A stretch of DNA of 57,356 bases from Pseudomonadota bacterium (GCA_021780935.1 JAJXXT010000112.1:1-57356); one strand, 5' to 3'. Counted from the stretch's first letter, positions 17,551 to 27,022 are shown. A program made the numbers and translations. Notes: a model not told the origin generated them from the sequence alone.

Positions 17551-19463
17551 GGGGTTTGCGGCTGACCGAGGTTGCTCAGCACCTCGCGCGTTGCGGCGGA
17601 CGTGCCGTGCTGCGTCTTCTCCCAGTAATGCGGCTTGAGCACGAGCTGCCAAGCCGCCTTGTACGCCGCGATCGAGTGCATCACCCAGTACAGCGGCGCC
17701 AGCAATCCCCACGGCACCAGCCCGTACCAGCGACGTTTCGCTGCCGCAACCATATAGAAATAGATGTACATGGCGTTGCCCACCAGCAGGTTGAGCATCG
17801 CCAGATAGAGCACGGCGCCGGGGTAGAAATGCGCCACCTGCTTCGGCCCCACGATCATGCCGACGGCAAACGTCCCCCACAGCAACGGGTTGATCAGCGC
17901 GGTCATCGGCGGAAACCCGATGAAAAGCTGGAACCCGAGAAAACCCACCGGTCCCAGCCGCCGCCACAGCATCACCGGGCGGCGCATATGCACCAGCCAG
18001 GTCTGCATATAGCCCTTGATCCAGCGGCTGCGCTGGTTGATCCAGCTTCGATAGACGCCGTTCGCCTCCTCAAACGTCGTCGAGTTCACCACCGCCACGC
18101 GATACCCGGCCTGGGTCAGCCGCACGCCGAGATCGGCGTCCTCCGTCACGTTATAGGGGTCCCACGCGCCGAGCCCGAGCAGGGTCGCGGTGCGGAAATG
18201 GTTGGACGTGCCGCCGAGCGGGATCGGAATATCGAGCGCGTGCAGCCCCGGCAGCAGGTAGTCGAACCACTGGCTGTATTCCAGAGTGAACATCCGCGTC
18301 AGGAAATTATCGTCGCGGTTGAAGTAGTTGAGCCGCGCCTGCACGCACGCGACCTTCTCGGAGGTGCGGCGGAACACCGCCACGACCTTCTTGAGTTGGT
18401 CCGATTCCGGAATATCTTCGGCGTCGAACACCACGGTGTATTCGCCGCGTGCGAAGCGCAGGGCGTAGTTGCACGCCTTGGGCTTGGTTTTCGGCATGGA
18501 ATGCGGCACGCGCACGATCTCGAACAGGCTTTCAGCACGCAGCGCCTTCGCCGCCTCGATCGTTTCGATATCGTTGGCCTCCAGCACCAGCTTCACGTCG
18601 AGCTTGGCTCGCGGATAGTCGAGCCGGCGCATCGAATCCACCAGGATCGGCAGCACCTCGTGCTCGCGATACATCGGCACCAGAACGGTGAAGACCGGCA
18701 GCTCGGCATCCTTGAGCGCCGCGACCTCGGAGGCCGAGACCGAGATATCGACGCGCCGGTCGGCCCCGATCCAGGTCAGGACAAACCGAAACAGGAACGT
18801 TCCGACATACAGGACGGATATGCCGCCGGTCAGCGCCACCAGCGTCGCCGTCGGCCTGAAGGCCAACCCCAGCAGCAGCGCCGTCAGCAGCAGGTAGGCG
18901 CCGATGACCTGCGGAGTGGTAAACGTGGTGCGCGCCGAGAGCGAGGGATCGGCCTCATACAGCGCGTCGCGCGCCTCGTTCGACGCGATGTCATCGAAGA
19001 TCGTCTGCAGCGACCACAGGATATCGAACCGCGCCGTCACGGCAGGGCGAATGCGCCCCCCCCCCAGCGCGCTCGCGAAGAACTCCACCGCCGCCGCGTC
19101 GTCGGGGTCCAGCATGGCGAGCACGACAGCGCCATCTTCCTCCCGCCGCCAGGGGATTGCGCCGTGGCGGATATAGTCCGCGCGCAGCGCTGCATCGAGC
19201 AGCGCCGCATCGGGTGGCGCCGCACGCAGATCGATGAAGTCGAGTGCTGCCGCCGTCGCCAGCGCGCGCGCCCAGGCGATGCCGGAGACGCCGCCGATCG
19301 CGGTGACCACCTCGCCCAGGGGCATGCGCCATTCCGCGGCCCGCGCCCGCAGCGACACCAGCTGCGCCTGATCCAGCGCCCCCTCCGCCACCAGCCGCGC
19401 GCAGGCTCGCTCGGCGCTCGACGCCGCGATATCCGGTACGATATCGTTCAGAAATTCAGCCAC
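17547..19463 (-). CDS. Family 2 glycosyltransferase with N-terminal MshEN-like domain
   Basis: A 638-residue inner-membrane enzyme. Residues about 12-158 resemble the MshEN/type II secretion ATPase N-terminal domain, which in some proteins binds cyclic-di-GMP. Two membrane helices follow (about 185-232), then a processive-type GT-A domain with FDAED (Asp347 and Asp350), TED (440-442) and QRSRW (477-481), the hallmarks of cellulose-synthase-like enzymes. Three or four membrane helices end the protein. No ATG lies near the conserved start; the GTG at 19463 fits best, 16 bases inside the end of the barrel gene. The domain combination recalls NfrB-type glycosyltransferases but in a different order. 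The sugar and polymer are unknown. Confidence 0.85.
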   Translation of the reverse strand: MAEFLNDIVPDIAASSAERACARLVAEGALDQAQLVSLRARAAEWRMPLGEVVTAIGGVSGIAWARALATAAALDFIDLRAAPPDAALLDAALRADYIRHGAIPWRREEDGAVVLAMLDPDDAAAVEFFASALGGGRIRPAVTARFDILWSLQTIFDDIASNEARDALYEADPSLSARTTFTTPQVIGAYLLLTALLLGLAFRPTATLVALTGGISVLYVGTFLFRFVLTWIGADRRVDISVSASEVAALKDAELPVFTVLVPMYREHEVLPILVDSMRRLDYPRAKLDVKLVLEANDIETIEAAKALRAESLFEIVRVPHSMPKTKPKACNYALRFARGEYTVVFDAEDIPESDQLKKVVAVFRRTSEKVACVQARLNYFNRDDNFLTRMFTLEYSQWFDYLLPGLHALDIPIPLGGTSNHFRTATLLGLGAWDPYNVTEDADLGVRLTQAGYRVAVVNSTTFEEANGVYRSWINQRSRWIKGYMQTWLVHMRRPVMLWRRLGPVGFLGFQLFIGFPPMTALINPLLWGTFAVGMIVGPKQVAHFYPGAVLYLAMLNLLVGNAMYIYFYMVAAAKRRWYGLVPWGLLAPLYWVMHSIAAYKAAWQLVLKPHYWEKTQHGTSAATREVLSNLGQPQTP

Positions 19464-20248
19464 AGCGCCACCAGCCCCGCGTTGCCGAGCGAGACGTTGC
19501 GCCCGGCAAGTTCGGAGTAGAATCCGGCCTGCACCGCCACATGCGACGTCAGGCTGTAGACCGCCGAGATCTGGAGTTTCGTGATGGAGTAATTCGCCCC
19601 GGTTGGCGCGTTGTCCCGCAGCCCGAGCGTGGTGAACGATTGCGCCAGCAGCAGCCAGCGTGGCACCGGCCGCAACCCCGCCGTGCCATCCAGATGCACC
19701 TCGTTGGCGTCGGGCCCCGTGCGCGCCCGGTAGGCCGCTTCGATGTCGGTAAACGCAGTCACGCCGCCGCCAAGGTTCAGCGAATGCCCCCACAGCAGCC
19801 GCGCCTCATATTCTGCGTTCCGGTAGGCGACCGCGGGGTTGGCCGATGTCGCGGAGCCCGGCAGTCCGGCGGTGCCCTGCACCGCGAACACGTCGTTGGC
19901 ATAGCGCGCCAGCGTCCAGCGCGCGAACAGGTTGAACTCCGCAAGCCCACTGCTGGTCCGCGTGCCGCCGGCGGTGCTGTTCCACACCGTCTGAAATCGC
20001 GGCTGCATGCCAAGCGTCAGCCGGTCGGTCACGCCATATTCGATATAGGGGGCGAACTCCAGTTGCCGGTATGTGCCGGACCCCGCCGGCCGGCCCTGTG
20101 CGTCGTAACCCTGTGTCGCCGTCTGGTAATACGTGAACTGCTCGATCGCTTGCCAATGCCCCGCCGGCTGCGGCCAGGCTCCCGCCAGTGCTGCCCCCGG
20201 TGCGACACACCCTCCCGCCAAGATGCAAGAAATCAGAAGACGCCGCAC
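19448..20248 (-). CDS. Outer-membrane beta-barrel protein, function unknown
   Basis: A 266-residue secreted protein. An N-terminal signal of about 22 residues ends near ALAG; a cysteine in LAGGC could alternatively be a lipobox. The mature part alternates aromatic and polar residues in strands such as YRQLEFAPYIEYGVTDRL, LAEFNLFARWTLARY and AVQAGFYSELAG, and ends in LWLNF, with the terminal phenylalanine typical of outer-membrane barrels. The predicted start is GTG. It lies four bases after the BcsB-like gene and overlaps the glycosyltransferase, so it is a candidate export pore or anchor for the operon product. Family not recognised. Confidence 0.75.
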   Translation of the reverse strand: MRRLLISCILAGGCVAPGAALAGAWPQPAGHWQAIEQFTYYQTATQGYDAQGRPAGSGTYRQLEFAPYIEYGVTDRLTLGMQPRFQTVWNSTAGGTRTSSGLAEFNLFARWTLARYANDVFAVQGTAGLPGSATSANPAVAYRNAEYEARLLWGHSLNLGGGVTAFTDIEAAYRARTGPDANEVHLDGTAGLRPVPRWLLLAQSFTTLGLRDNAPTGANYSITKLQISAVYSLTSHVAVQAGFYSELAGRNVSLGNAGLVALWLNF

Positions 20249-20252
20249 GCCC

Positions 20253-22085
20253 TCACCCCCCTCGCGTCGGCCGACGCAACCGCACGACGACGGCCACGAT
20301 CAGCAATGTCACGATCGCCCAGATCGCCACAAAAATCTCGATGCGCCACCGCGCCAGCAAATCACTGAACCGCGTCACGCGCCGCTGCTCCACCACCACA
20401 AGCGGGCTCAGCGTGTTGAACACCACTGGCTCGCGCGCCACCCCCAGCACGGCCACGTTGCCGGCGGAAAGCGGCTGCGGGTTCGCCATGCTCCGCGCCG
20501 AACCGGGGCTGATCCAGATGCCGGGCACCCCGGCCGCCGTGCGGACCGTCTGCACCACGGTGAGGGCGGCGGCACCGTCGAGCACCACGCGCACTCCCGC
20601 CTGTGGCCGCGCCAGCACCACGCGCGAGAGATCGGGCCGCGCCGGTGCGCTCGCCGCGAAGGCGGCATCGGCCTTGGCCGAAAGGTCAATGAACGGTGCG
20701 TCGAGCCCGGTTTTCCCAGTCGCGATGCGCACTGCGGCCGGGCTGGCCCCGGCATCCACCAGCAGGCGTGCCAGCAGCGGCACCGCCGCCGGGGCGATCG
20801 TCATCGCAGCCGGGTCGATGCGGACCAGCGCCGGCTTGCCGAACGGCATGGTGAACCCCGCGAGGTCGCGCACCGCGGCATAGCCCGTCGCCAGCGCAAT
20901 CCGCGAGGTGTCACGCAACTGGAACGACAGCGTATCGTTACCGTCACATGCGGCTCCCGCGCCGCCACGCACCAGCTCCACCGAAATCGGCATCATGTTG
21001 CGCAGTTCCGCGGTCGGCAGCGGGATGCGCACGCCATCCAGTGCCACCGCGCCACGGAAGGCCCGGCTCCAGACAATCTGCCGCCCGGCGCTCACCGTCG
21101 CGATCAGCGTCTGCCCCGCCGGCACCGCGGAGCCGCTGCCGAACAGCGTTAAATGCGTCGGGTGGGTGTCGGCGGGCAGGCGCGAGAACGGCAGGTCGAA
21201 ATGCGTGGTCGTCGCCCCCGCAACGCTGAGCGTCGCCGGGTGCAAGCCCATCTGCGCGAGGGAGACGCTGGCGGGCATGGCGGATGCCGGCGCGGCCAGT
21301 TCCTGGCCCTTGGCGGTGACGTCATGCGCATCGGCGAACAACGGTGAGGCCGCTACCAGCGCACGCGCCGCGGCGGGGCTCGCCACCTCGAGCGTCGGCT
21401 GCGCGCCGTGCATGCGCAGCGTCGCCCCGGCCGCATCGGAGGCGACGGTGATGGCGACGGACGCCCCCGCCGGCGCCATCACCGGATCGGCGCCACGCGC
21501 CGTCAGCGCGGTCGCCAGGATCGTTGCGGTTTCGATATCGGCCGGTGTCGGGGCCGCCGGCAGCGCGATCGCGACCTGTCCCGCCAGCTCCGCCCAGTAA
21601 CGCCCCACCCCCTGCGCGGGCGGCGCCGTCACGTCGAGCCGGCTGCCCCCTCCGATCCGCGTCCAGACCGAGGCCACGTTGTTGTCAAAGCACGGCTCGC
21701 CGCGCCGCAGCGCCTGGTCCGCGGTCAGCCGCAGCGGCAGATAGCCGCCGCGCGCCAGCCCCGGCGGAATCGTCACCGACACCTCGTGCCCGGCGGCGGA
21801 GGCGGGAATCGTCGCGATCGGCACGCCGCCCGCCGCGACCGTCAGCGACGAATACCGGTCGAGCACCGGCGACGACCGGAGGTCCAGCATCAGCTTCACC
21901 GCCGTGGCACCTTCCGGCATCGGGAAGAACAGCTGGACGGCGGCGCCTGGCCCATGCAGCGAAATCCCGTCGGTAAAGCCGAGGTCGCGCAACGTCGCGG
22001 CGGCGGCGGGCGTGATCAGCAGCAGAGTCAGCACGGCCGCACCAGGGCCGCCACGCCGTAGAGCGTCTCGCAACATCTCGATCAT
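20253..22085 (-). CDS. Cellulose synthase regulatory subunit BcsB-like protein
   Basis: A 610-residue periplasmic protein anchored by one C-terminal membrane helix (about residues 575-598). A signal peptide covers the first 30 residues. The body matches the BcsB family pattern of carbohydrate-binding-like domains: LRDLGFTDGISLHGPGAAVQLFFPMPEG at the start, DRYSSLTVAAGGVPIATIP, a stretch with CFDNN, and a FDLPFSRLPADTHP region. In cellulose synthesis BcsB guides the chain through the periplasm beside the synthase BcsA. Here the partner would be the glycosyltransferase two genes downstream. No bcsA, bcsZ or bcsC homologue is present in the window, so the polymer need not be cellulose. Confidence 0.82.
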   Translation of the reverse strand: MIEMLRDALRRGGPGAAVLTLLLITPAAAATLRDLGFTDGISLHGPGAAVQLFFPMPEGATAVKLMLDLRSSPVLDRYSSLTVAAGGVPIATIPASAAGHEVSVTIPPGLARGGYLPLRLTADQALRRGEPCFDNNVASVWTRIGGGSRLDVTAPPAQGVGRYWAELAGQVAIALPAAPTPADIETATILATALTARGADPVMAPAGASVAITVASDAAGATLRMHGAQPTLEVASPAAARALVAASPLFADAHDVTAKGQELAAPASAMPASVSLAQMGLHPATLSVAGATTTHFDLPFSRLPADTHPTHLTLFGSGSAVPAGQTLIATVSAGRQIVWSRAFRGAVALDGVRIPLPTAELRNMMPISVELVRGGAGAACDGNDTLSFQLRDTSRIALATGYAAVRDLAGFTMPFGKPALVRIDPAAMTIAPAAVPLLARLLVDAGASPAAVRIATGKTGLDAPFIDLSAKADAAFAASAPARPDLSRVVLARPQAGVRVVLDGAAALTVVQTVRTAAGVPGIWISPGSARSMANPQPLSAGNVAVLGVAREPVVFNTLSPLVVVEQRRVTRFSDLLARWRIEIFVAIWAIVTLLIVAVVVRLRRPTRGG

Positions 22086-22190
22086 TCACCCTCTCGCAGG
22101 ATCATGGTTCGCTATCATGGCTCGTTTCGGAGGTGCCGCTCCGGGCCGGCTTCCACCGGACGTAAAACACCATACCGACGCGGAGGATTG

Positions 22191-22219
22191 TTGACGATAC
22201 ATGTCAAACCAACGCTAAT
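22191..22219 (+). promoter_or_regulatory. Possible sigma-70-type promoter for the DUF1223 gene
   Basis: TTGACG at 22191-22196 and GCTAAT at 22214-22219 are separated by 17 bases, close to the consensus TTGACA-N17-TATAAT. The site lies about 100 bases before the DUF1223 start, in a relatively AT-rich part of the region between divergent genes. Prediction by eye only. Confidence 0.4.
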
Positions 22220-22316
22220 CCCGCATCATTTCGTAACGGGCGCGGCGCGCCGCGGTTTCTTCTGCGCCGGCCGCGTTTCCCGCCGGCCGGCCGACCAGCG
22301 CCAGGGAGCCCCGACG

Positions 22317-23141
22317 ATGCGCGCACACAAGATTTTTGCCGCCTTTGTCCTGGCCATGTCCCTGCCGGGCCGCATGGTCCAGGCCCAGACCCTGGCCCAG
22401 ACTCCAGCCATGACTCAGGCGCCAGCCCAGGTCCAAGCCCACACCACGCCCCGACCCCAGACCCGTACTGTTTCCCGATCCACGGCCACCGCATCGTCCG
22501 CCCGCCCCGTGGTGTTGGAGTTGTTCACCTCTGAAGGCTGTTCCTCCTGCCCGCCCGCCGAACGTCTGCTCGCCCGTCTCGCACAGCGCCCGGGGGTTCT
22601 CGCGCTGGGCTTTCACGTCACCTACTGGAACGATCTGGGCTGGCACGATCCGTGGTCGCTCGCCGCCGCCACCGCTCGCCAGCGCCACTACGCGCGGTTT
22701 TTCGCCGGCGGCCTCTTCACGCCGGAACTCGTCGTGGACGGGCGTCGCGCCTTGGTCGGGTCTGATGCGGCCGGCGCCCGGGCCGCCATCCGCCTCGCCC
22801 GCCCGATCCAGCACGTCGCCCTCACCCTGCGCGACGGGCCGGGCGGCGTCACCCTCCTGGTTGACGCCGGGGTGGGTGGCGCCGAGCGGGATAGCGCCGA
22901 CACGGGCGGGGCGCGGTTGCTGCTGTTCGGCTACGATCCGCATCACACCACCGCGATCGGCCGCGGCGAAAATGCCGGCCGCACCCTGCATGAGGCGAAC
23001 ATCGTCCGCTCCATCACCGTCGCCGCCGGCTGGCACGGCGCGGCGGAGCGTGTCCTGCTGCCCCGCCCCCAGGGCCAGCGCCTCGCTGCCATCCTGCAGA
23101 CCGCGGACGGCCACATCCTCGCGGTCGCCACGGCGCCATGA
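22317..23141 (+). CDS. DUF1223 family secreted thioredoxin-like protein
   Basis: A 274-residue protein of the DUF1223 family. A signal peptide of about 25 residues is followed by a glutamine/threonine/proline-rich linker (to about residue 60) that looks like low-complexity spacer. The domain then opens with VVLELFTSEGCSSCPPAE, a thioredoxin-fold strand followed by a CxxC pair, and contains HVTYWNDLGWHDPWS and TPELVVDGR, all typical of the family. Function is not established; the CxxC suggests a redox role in the periplasm. The ATG at 22317 is preceded by AGGGAG. It is divergent from the BcsB-like gene. Confidence 0.87.
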   Translation: MRAHKIFAAFVLAMSLPGRMVQAQTLAQTPAMTQAPAQVQAHTTPRPQTRTVSRSTATASSARPVVLELFTSEGCSSCPPAERLLARLAQRPGVLALGFHVTYWNDLGWHDPWSLAAATARQRHYARFFAGGLFTPELVVDGRRALVGSDAAGARAAIRLARPIQHVALTLRDGPGGVTLLVDAGVGGAERDSADTGGARLLLFGYDPHHTTAIGRGENAGRTLHEANIVRSITVAAGWHGAAERVLLPRPQGQRLAAILQTADGHILAVATAP

Positions 23142-23194
23142 CGCGGTAGCCCTCGGCGCCCGACTGCGCTACCCAGAGCAGCGGGAGGATTGCC

Positions 23195-24409
23195 ATGGAC
23201 TTCACCCATTCGCCCAAGGTCGAGGCTCTGCGCGAGAAGCTGCTCGCCTTCATGCAGGCCCATGTCTACGCCGCGGAGGCGATCTTTGCCGAGCAGCAGG
23301 CCGCGATGGTGGACCGCTGGCACGAGCCGCCGGTTATGGAGGAGCTGAAAGCCCACGCCCGCGAGCAGGGTCTGTGGAATCTGTTCCTGCCCGCTGCCGA
23401 GCATCCGGAGGGTCTCACCAACCTCGAATACGCTCCGCTTGCCGAAATCATGGGAAGATCGCCCATCGGCCCGGAATGTTTCAACTGCGCCGCACCCGAT
23501 ACCGGCAACATGGAAACCCTGTTGCGATATGGCAGCGAGACGCAAAAGCAGGAATGGTTGGCACCTCTGCTCGATGGAAAAATACGTTCCGGATTCGCGA
23601 TGACCGAGCCCACCGTCGCCTCCTCGGACGCCACCAATATCGAGGCGCGGATCGAGCGTGACGGAGATCATTACGTCATCAATGGACGCAAATGGTGGAC
23701 CTCCGGTGCCATGGACCCGCGCTGCGCCATCTTCATCGTCATGGGCAAGACCGATCCCGCGGCGCCGCGGCATCGCCAGCAATCCATGGTCCTGGTGCCG
23801 CGCGCCACACCCGGCGTCAGCGTCATTCGCCACCTTTCGGTCTTTGGCTACGACGATGCGCCGCACGGCCACGCGGAGATCGACTTCGCCAATGTCCGGG
23901 TCCCGGTCAGCAACATTCTGCTGGGCGAGGGCAGGGGGTTCGAAATCGCGCAGGGCCGCCTCGGCCCCGGGCGCATCCATCACTGCATGCGCCAGATCGG
24001 TGTCGCCGAACGCGCGCTGGAGGTGATGTGCGCGCGTGTCAAATCCCGCTCCACCTTCGGCCGCAAGCTCGCCGAGCACGGGGTGGTGATGGAATGGATC
24101 GCCGACAGCCGCATGGAGATCGACCAGGCCCGCCTGCTGACGCTCAAGGCGGCGGACATGATGGATCGTATTGGCAACAAAGCCGCGCGCGCCGAGATCG
24201 CGATGATCAAGGTAGTCGCCCCGCGCATGGTGCTGCGCGTGCTCGACCGTGCCATCCAGGCGCATGGCGCGGCCGGGGTGAGCCAGGATTTCTTCCTCGC
24301 CAATGCCTGGGCGCGCGGGCGCACCATGCGCATCGTCGATGGTCCGGACGAGGTGCACCGCATGGCGCTCGCCCGGCTGGAACTGCGGCGCGACGGCTGG
24401 AACGGGTGA
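23195..24409 (+). CDS. Acyl-CoA dehydrogenase family protein
   Basis: A 404-residue FAD-dependent acyl-CoA dehydrogenase, oxidising an acyl-CoA to its 2,3-enoyl form and passing electrons to ETF. Family motifs include [15 protein letters not shown] (FAD/substrate), [39 protein letters not shown] and HGAAGVSQD near the end. These resemble the ACAD10/11-like bacterial branch, often active on long or branched substrates, but the substrate is not determinable. A GGGAGG site lies nine bases before the ATG. No beta-oxidation partners are adjacent. Confidence 0.9.
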   Translation: MDFTHSPKVEALREKLLAFMQAHVYAAEAIFAEQQAAMVDRWHEPPVMEELKAHAREQGLWNLFLPAAEHPEGLTNLEYAPLAEIMGRSPIGPECFNCAAPDTGNMETLLRYGSETQKQEWLAPLLDGKIRSGFAMTEPTVASSDATNIEARIERDGDHYVINGRKWWTSGAMDPRCAIFIVMGKTDPAAPRHRQQSMVLVPRATPGVSVIRHLSVFGYDDAPHGHAEIDFANVRVPVSNILLGEGRGFEIAQGRLGPGRIHHCMRQIGVAERALEVMCARVKSRSTFGRKLAEHGVVMEWIADSRMEIDQARLLTLKAADMMDRIGNKAARAEIAMIKVVAPRMVLRVLDRAIQAHGAAGVSQDFFLANAWARGRTMRIVDGPDEVHRMALARLELRRDGWNG

Positions 24410-24440
24410 CGAAGGCATCGTTCCCGCGCCACCGCAGACG

Positions 24441-24475
24441 AAAAAGGCCCCGAGGCGCAGGCGCGCCCCGGGGCC
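24441..24475 (-). terminator. Rho-independent terminator of the HU gene
   Basis: Arms GGCCCCG (24446-24452) and CGGGGCC (24469-24475) form a seven-pair stem. Read on the minus strand the hairpin is followed by five T residues (24445-24441), and it lies about 20 bases after the HU stop codon. Confidence 0.8.
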
Positions 24476-24493
24476 CTTCGGCGAAATCCGGAA

Positions 24494-24763
24494 TCAGACC
24501 GAGGATTTCAACGTCGGCGAGGCTTTGAAACGGACCGTCTTGCCCGCCTTCACCTTGATCGCCTCGCCCGTGCGCGGGTTCAGGCCCTTGCGTGCCTTGG
24601 TCTTGCGCACCGTGAACGTGCCAAAGCTCGGCAGCGTGAACTTGCCTTCCTTCTTGAGCTGCTTGACGATTGCGTTCATCAGGTCACCAGCGGCGCGGGT
24701 TGCGGCGGTACCGGTGAGCGATGCAGAATCCTGCAGCACATCCGCGAGAAAAGCCTTCGACAT
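24494..24763 (-). CDS. HU family DNA-binding protein
   Basis: An 89-residue histone-like DNA-bending protein. It starts MSKAFLADVLQDSASLTG and contains the conserved LPSFGTFTVRKTKARKGLNPRTG-type arm and the closing VRFKASPTLK. The arm sequence is that of HU rather than of the specific IHF subunits, although it is somewhat diverged. AAAGGA precedes the ATG, and a strong terminator follows. It is divergent from murQ, with about 174 bases between the two starts. Confidence 0.9.
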   Translation of the reverse strand: MSKAFLADVLQDSASLTGTAATRAAGDLMNAIVKQLKKEGKFTLPSFGTFTVRKTKARKGLNPRTGEAIKVKAGKTVRFKASPTLKSSV

Positions 24764-24937
24764 GCGTTTCGCATCCTTTGTTACGGCGCGGCCGTGCCCG
24801 CGCTCTGTGGAAATCAAGCAGGTGGTGCCTGCGCCGATTCGCGCAGCCCTCTGGCTCACGAATCGGCGCGGTGCTAACAGCGATTCCATTGCGGTGCAAA
24901 GGGTTTTTTCCATGGCCTCGCGAAGCTTGCTGCCGGA

Positions 24938-25837
24938 ATGAGCGAGCATCCCGCTCTCCCGGCCACCGAAATGGTCGATCCGCGCTTCGCGGATCTCGAC
25001 GCCTGGCCGCCAGCCGCTGCCCTCACCGCGATGTGGGAGGGGCAGTTGTCGGCCGTCGCCGCGGTTGGTCCCGCCCTGCCCGCGATCGAGCGCGCTGTCG
25101 CCGACGCCCTGCCGCTTCTCGCCTCAGGTGGGCGTCTCGCTTATGCCGGGGCCGGAACGTCCGGCCGACTCGGCGTGCAGGACGGCGCCGAACTCACGCC
25201 CACCTTCGACTTTCCCGCGACGCGCGTGGTGCTGCTGATGGCCGGCGGGGACGCAGCCTTCACCTCCGCGATCGAAAACGCCGAGGACGACCGCGCGGCC
25301 GCGCGCGAGGCTGTCGCACGTCACAATCTCGGCCGTGGCGACGTGTTGCTCGCCATCGCCGCCAGCGGCGGCACGCCCTACACGCTCGCCGCCATCGAGG
25401 CCGCGCGTACGGCCGGCGCGCTGACCATCGCCGTCATCAACAGCGAGGGACCGATGGCATCCGCCGCGGAACATGTCCTGCTGGCGCGCACGGCGCCGGA
25501 GGTGCTGGCCGGCTCGACAAGGATGAAGGCCGGCACGGCACAGAAGATCATGCTGAACCTGTTCTCGACACTGCTCATGCTGCGCCTCGGGCGCGTGCAT
25601 CGCGGCCTCATGGTCGACATGCTCGCCCGCAACGCAAAGCTGCGCGCCCGCGCGCGTCGCATGCTCCACCACCTCACCGGCGCCGACGACGCAGCGATCG
25701 AGACGGCCCTCACCGCCACTGGCGGGCGCGTCAAACCGGCGGTGCTGGTGCTGGAGGGCGTCTCCGCGGAACGCGCGACGGAGCTTCTCGTGCGCCATGG
25801 TGGAAACCTGCGCGCCGCCCTCGCCGCGCTCGCATGA
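24938..25837 (+). CDS. murQ: N-acetylmuramic acid 6-phosphate etherase
   Basis: A 299-residue SIS-domain enzyme that splits MurNAc-6-phosphate into GlcNAc-6-phosphate and D-lactate in peptidoglycan recycling. The sugar-phosphate loop is YAGAGTSGRLGVQD (residues about 69-82) and the catalytic glutamate is probably Glu85 in DGAELTPTF. Further family motifs are AASGGTPYT and ASTRMKAGTAQK-like GSTRMKAGTAQK. Length is normal. The stop overlaps the nagA start by four bases (ATGA), coupling two consecutive salvage steps. No MurNAc transporter or AnmK-type kinase is adjacent. Confidence 0.95.
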   Translation: MSEHPALPATEMVDPRFADLDAWPPAAALTAMWEGQLSAVAAVGPALPAIERAVADALPLLASGGRLAYAGAGTSGRLGVQDGAELTPTFDFPATRVVLLMAGGDAAFTSAIENAEDDRAAAREAVARHNLGRGDVLLAIAASGGTPYTLAAIEAARTAGALTIAVINSEGPMASAAEHVLLARTAPEVLAGSTRMKAGTAQKIMLNLFSTLLMLRLGRVHRGLMVDMLARNAKLRARARRMLHHLTGADDAAIETALTATGGRVKPAVLVLEGVSAERATELLVRHGGNLRAALAALA

Positions 25838-26958
25838 GGGCGATCGCAGCCGAACATCTGTTCGACGGCACCGAATTCCGCGCTGCGGCAACGGTGCTGA
25901 TCGACAACGATCGTATCGCCGCCATCACCGACGCGCCGCCCGCCGGTGTCCCGATCGAGCACGTGGAACTTCTTGTCCCCGGCTTCATCGATCTGCAGGT
26001 GAACGGCGGCGGTGGCGTCATGTTCAACGCCGAGCCCACTCCCGCGACGCTCGCGCGCATCGCTGGCGCCCATGCCCGCGCCGGCACAACCTCCATCCTC
26101 GCGACCTTCATCACCGACGATGCGTCTCGCCGGGAGACCGCCATTGCCGCCATAAGCGCCGCCCTCGCAGAGCCTGTCCCCGGGCTGGCTGGCCTGCACC
26201 TGGAGGGCCCTTTCATCAGCCCGCATCGCCCCGGCATCCACCGTCCAGCCGCCATCGCCACGATGACGCGGGCCGACATAGCCGCCCTCACGCCCGGCTT
26301 CCCGCTGCTCGTCACGCTGGCTCCGGAATGTGTCGATATCGACCTGATTACCCGCCTCGCGGATGCCGGCACCGTGGTCTTCGCCGGTCACACCGAGGCC
26401 GATCCGGCCTGCCTCGCGGCGGCAGCGGCGGCGGGGCTCGCCGGCTGCACGCATCTGTGGAACGCGATGCCGCCCTTCGCCTCGCGCGCGCCCGGTCCCG
26501 TGGGTGGCGCGCTGGCGCTGGCCGCCTCGGGCACCAGGCTGTTCGCCGGCCTCATCGCCGACGGCTGCCACGTCGACGCGGCCACGCTGCGCGCCACTGT
26601 GGCACTGCTTGGCCCCGACCGTGCCTTCCTGGTGTCGGACGCGATGGCCACCGCCGCCTCGGACATCACCACCTTCGAGCTCGACGGAAAAACGATCCGC
26701 CTCACCGATGGCCGCCTCACCGACGCCGCCGGCACGCTTGCCGGCGCCCATCTGACCATGGCCGAGGCGCTACGCCGTGCCCGCGCGATGCATCTTGGCC
26801 CGGACGCCGCACTGCTGCGCATGGCCACCAGCACGCCGGCGGCGGTGATGCGCCTTGCTGATCGCGGCCATATCGCGGCCTCGCTGCGCGCGGATCTGGT
26901 GGCCCTGGACCAGGCCTGGCGCGTCGGCGCGGTCTGGCAGGATGGGCGAAAACTATAG
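25834..26958 (+). CDS. nagA: N-acetylglucosamine-6-phosphate deacetylase
   Basis: A 374-residue amidohydrolase that removes acetate from GlcNAc-6-phosphate to give glucosamine-6-phosphate. Metal and active-site motifs seen are HLEGPFISPHRPGIH (around residue 125), FAGHTEAD, CTHLWNAM, DGCHVD and VSDAMA, whose aspartate is the catalytic residue. It is directly coupled to murQ and uses that enzyme's product. The NanE and kinase genes about 9 kb downstream feed the same metabolite. No nagB (deaminase) is in the window. Confidence 0.94.
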   Translation: MRAIAAEHLFDGTEFRAAATVLIDNDRIAAITDAPPAGVPIEHVELLVPGFIDLQVNGGGGVMFNAEPTPATLARIAGAHARAGTTSILATFITDDASRRETAIAAISAALAEPVPGLAGLHLEGPFISPHRPGIHRPAAIATMTRADIAALTPGFPLLVTLAPECVDIDLITRLADAGTVVFAGHTEADPACLAAAAAAGLAGCTHLWNAMPPFASRAPGPVGGALALAASGTRLFAGLIADGCHVDAATLRATVALLGPDRAFLVSDAMATAASDITTFELDGKTIRLTDGRLTDAAGTLAGAHLTMAEALRRARAMHLGPDAALLRMATSTPAAVMRLADRGHIAASLRADLVALDQAWRVGAVWQDGRKL

Positions 26959-27022
26959 GCGGTTACGGGCCGCCCCGGCGACACCGCACCGCCGGAGCAT
27001 CCCCGTCACCCCATCCGGCGGA

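Noticed and set aside
24870..24900. Possible promoter for the HU gene (TTGCAC and TAGCAC, 17 apart, minus strand)
   Set aside because: Only three of six bases match at each hexamer, too weak to list.
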